From Megamonas sp. UBA1799 (GTDB lineage: Bacteria; Bacillota; Negativicutes; Selenomonadales; Selenomonadaceae): a DNA stretch of 13,726 bases. The translations under genes and the position numbers were made by a program. Under the pieces are notes generated by a model that worked only from the letters and a program-made list of their open reading frames with translations, did not search any database and was not told where the DNA came from. The stretch covers positions 1-13,726 of the forward strand of contig DCFR01000075.1 in the NCBI GenBank assembly GCA_002319815.1, read 5' to 3'. Of the stretch, positions 12,663-13,726 are shown in pieces; positions within the stretch are counted from its first letter, which is position 1, and every line of letters starts with the position of its first letter.

Positions 12663-13726
12663 TCAGAGCGCAGCCAAATAGCGAAGACGTTCCGCTACAG
12701 CTGCTTTCTTTTCTTCATACTCCTGTTGTTTTTCACGTTCCTTGGCCACTACATCAGCCGGGGCTTTAGCAACAAAACCAGCGTTATTAAGTTTTCCCTT
12801 GGCCCGTTTAATCTCGCTGTCAAGCGATGCCAGTTCCTTCTGCAGCCGCGCTGATTCCTTTTCCACGTCAATCAGCCCCCGCAGCGGCAAATAAATTTCG
12901 ACCCCGCTCACCACCGAAGCCATCGCATTCTCCGGCTTAGCAGCCGCAGCCGGCTGTACAGTCACCGGTTCCGCCGCTGCCAAAACCCGTAAATAACCTT
13001 CATTCGCCTGAAAAACTGCCCGCAGGCTTTCGTCAGTAAAATGTAAAATAGCCTCGCTCTTCTTACCTGGAGCAGCGTTCACTTCCGCTCTCATATTGCG
13101 GATGGCCTTAATTGTCTCCATAATGGCCGTCATCTGGGTCTCGCCGGCATCGTCTATCCTGAATTCCTCATTTGCCGGCCAGGCAGCAACCATAACGCTC
13201 TTACCCTCATGCGGAATATGCTGCCAGATTTCTTCCGTAATAAAAGGCATAAACGGATGCAGCAGCCGCAGAGTATGCTCCAGAACATAACCCAATACAT
13301 ACTGCGCCGTCTGACGAGGACGCACAGCCTCCTTGTCATAAAGACGCGCCTTCGCAAGCTCTATATACCAGTCGCAGAGTTCACTCCAAATAAACTCATA
13401 AATCATGCGGGCCGCTTCGCCCAGTTCGAATTTTTCCAGATTTTCCGTAACCGCCTGAACCGTTTTCGCATAACGGCTCAAAATCCAGCGGTCAGCCAGC
13501 GTATAATCCTCCTCCACCGGCACAAAGCTTTGATCAAACCCTTCCAGATTCATCAGCATAAAGCGCGAGGCGTTCCAAAGTTTATTGGCAAAATTCCGCG
13601 CCGATTCAACCCGTTCCCAATAAAAACGCATATCATTTCCCGGTGTATTACCCGTGATCAGCATAAAACGCAGCGTATCAGCACCATATTGATCAATAAC
13701 TTCTACCGGATCAATGCCGTTGCCCA
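12663..13726 (-). CDS. valS: Valyl-tRNA synthetase, C-terminal part (5' end outside window)
   Basis: Class I aminoacyl-tRNA synthetase that charges tRNA-Val. Only the last 353 codons are inside the window. The visible part opens with GNGIDPVEVIDQYGADTLRF, the stretch just after the KMSKS motif, which must lie a few codons upstream. The anticodon-binding helical domain follows (ARNFANKLWNASRFML, then WSELCDWYIELAK). The end is a charged coiled coil typical of ValS (ESARLQKELASLDSEIKRAKG through AAVAERLRYL) that contacts the tRNA. The frame is intact to the TGA at 12663-12665. It is the upstream member of the valS-folC unit. Confidence 0.96.
   Translation of the reverse strand, partial: GNGIDPVEVIDQYGADTLRFMLITGNTPGNDMRFYWERVESARNFANKLWNASRFMLMNLEGFDQSFVPVEEDYTLADRWILSRYAKTVQAVTENLEKFELGEAARMIYEFIWSELCDWYIELAKARLYDKEAVRPRQTAQYVLGYVLEHTLRLLHPFMPFITEEIWQHIPHEGKSVMVAAWPANEEFRIDDAGETQMTAIMETIKAIRNMRAEVNAAPGKKSEAILHFTDESLRAVFQANEGYLRVLAAAEPVTVQPAAAAKPENAMASVVSGVEIYLPLRGLIDVEKESARLQKELASLDSEIKRAKGKLNNAGFVAKAPADVVAKEREKQQEYEEKKAAVAERLRYLAAL

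Noticed and set aside
1..13726. Insertion sequences, CRISPR arrays, tRNA or rRNA genes, phage or defence genes
   Set aside because: None seen: no spaced repeat arrays, no transposase or integrase motifs, no tRNA-like cloverleaf noticed. The region reads as core metabolism and regulation.

Overview
This 13.7 kb window looks like chromosome from a strictly fermentative, propionate-forming Negativicutes bacterium, a diderm Firmicute related to Veillonella, Selenomonas, Dialister or Phascolarctobacterium. The placement is inference. It rests on Firmicutes regulators (CtsR, Rex), strong GGAGG ribosome binding sites, an O-antigen ligase/polymerase-like protein typical of LPS-bearing cells, and a complete succinate-to-propionate gene set with biotin-dependent decarboxylase subunits. 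Genus cannot be decided from the sequence alone. Every recognised gene lies on the minus strand, so transcription runs from position 13726 towards 1.

Layout in transcription order. (1) 13726-9458: valS (3' part only), folC, a Wzy_C-type membrane protein and rex are tightly packed, the last two overlapping by 38 bases; they look like one read-through unit. (2) 9457-9138: a 320-base gap without a credible gene. It holds a strong sigma-A-type promoter (TTGACG, 17 bases, TATGCT), an upstream inverted repeat, and a leader of about 160 nt that can fold into a three-tier hairpin with a possible pseudoknot and a competing hairpin. (3) 9137-1823: one operon of eight genes: CoA-transferase, methylmalonyl-CoA mutase large subunit, mutase B12-binding subunit, the MeaB G-protein chaperone, methylmalonyl-CoA epimerase, decarboxylase carboxyltransferase subunit MmdA, a 44-residue MmdE-like subunit that is easily missed, and the biotin carrier MmdC, followed by a clear terminator. 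(4) 1672-663: a lone metal-binding lipoprotein (ZnuA/TroA family) with its own promoter and a candidate operator. (5) 529-1: a hairpin terminator, then ctsR (3' end cut off by the window) with a well-formed promoter covered by four GTCAA half-sites.

The central operon makes a coherent cycle. The CoA-transferase moves CoA from propionyl-CoA to succinate; the split B12 mutase turns succinyl-CoA into (R)-methylmalonyl-CoA with MeaB protecting its cofactor; the epimerase gives the (S) form; and the biotin enzyme decarboxylates it to propionyl-CoA. What is missing is as notable: the membrane sodium-pump subunit (MmdB) and the anchor subunit (MmdD) that complete the Veillonella enzyme are not in this locus.

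The points most worth a second look are the structured leader RNA, the decarboxylase locus without membrane subunits, and a CtsR with leucine where the heat-sensing tetraglycine loop has Gly64, next to operators whose half-sites repeat every 8 rather than every 10 bases.
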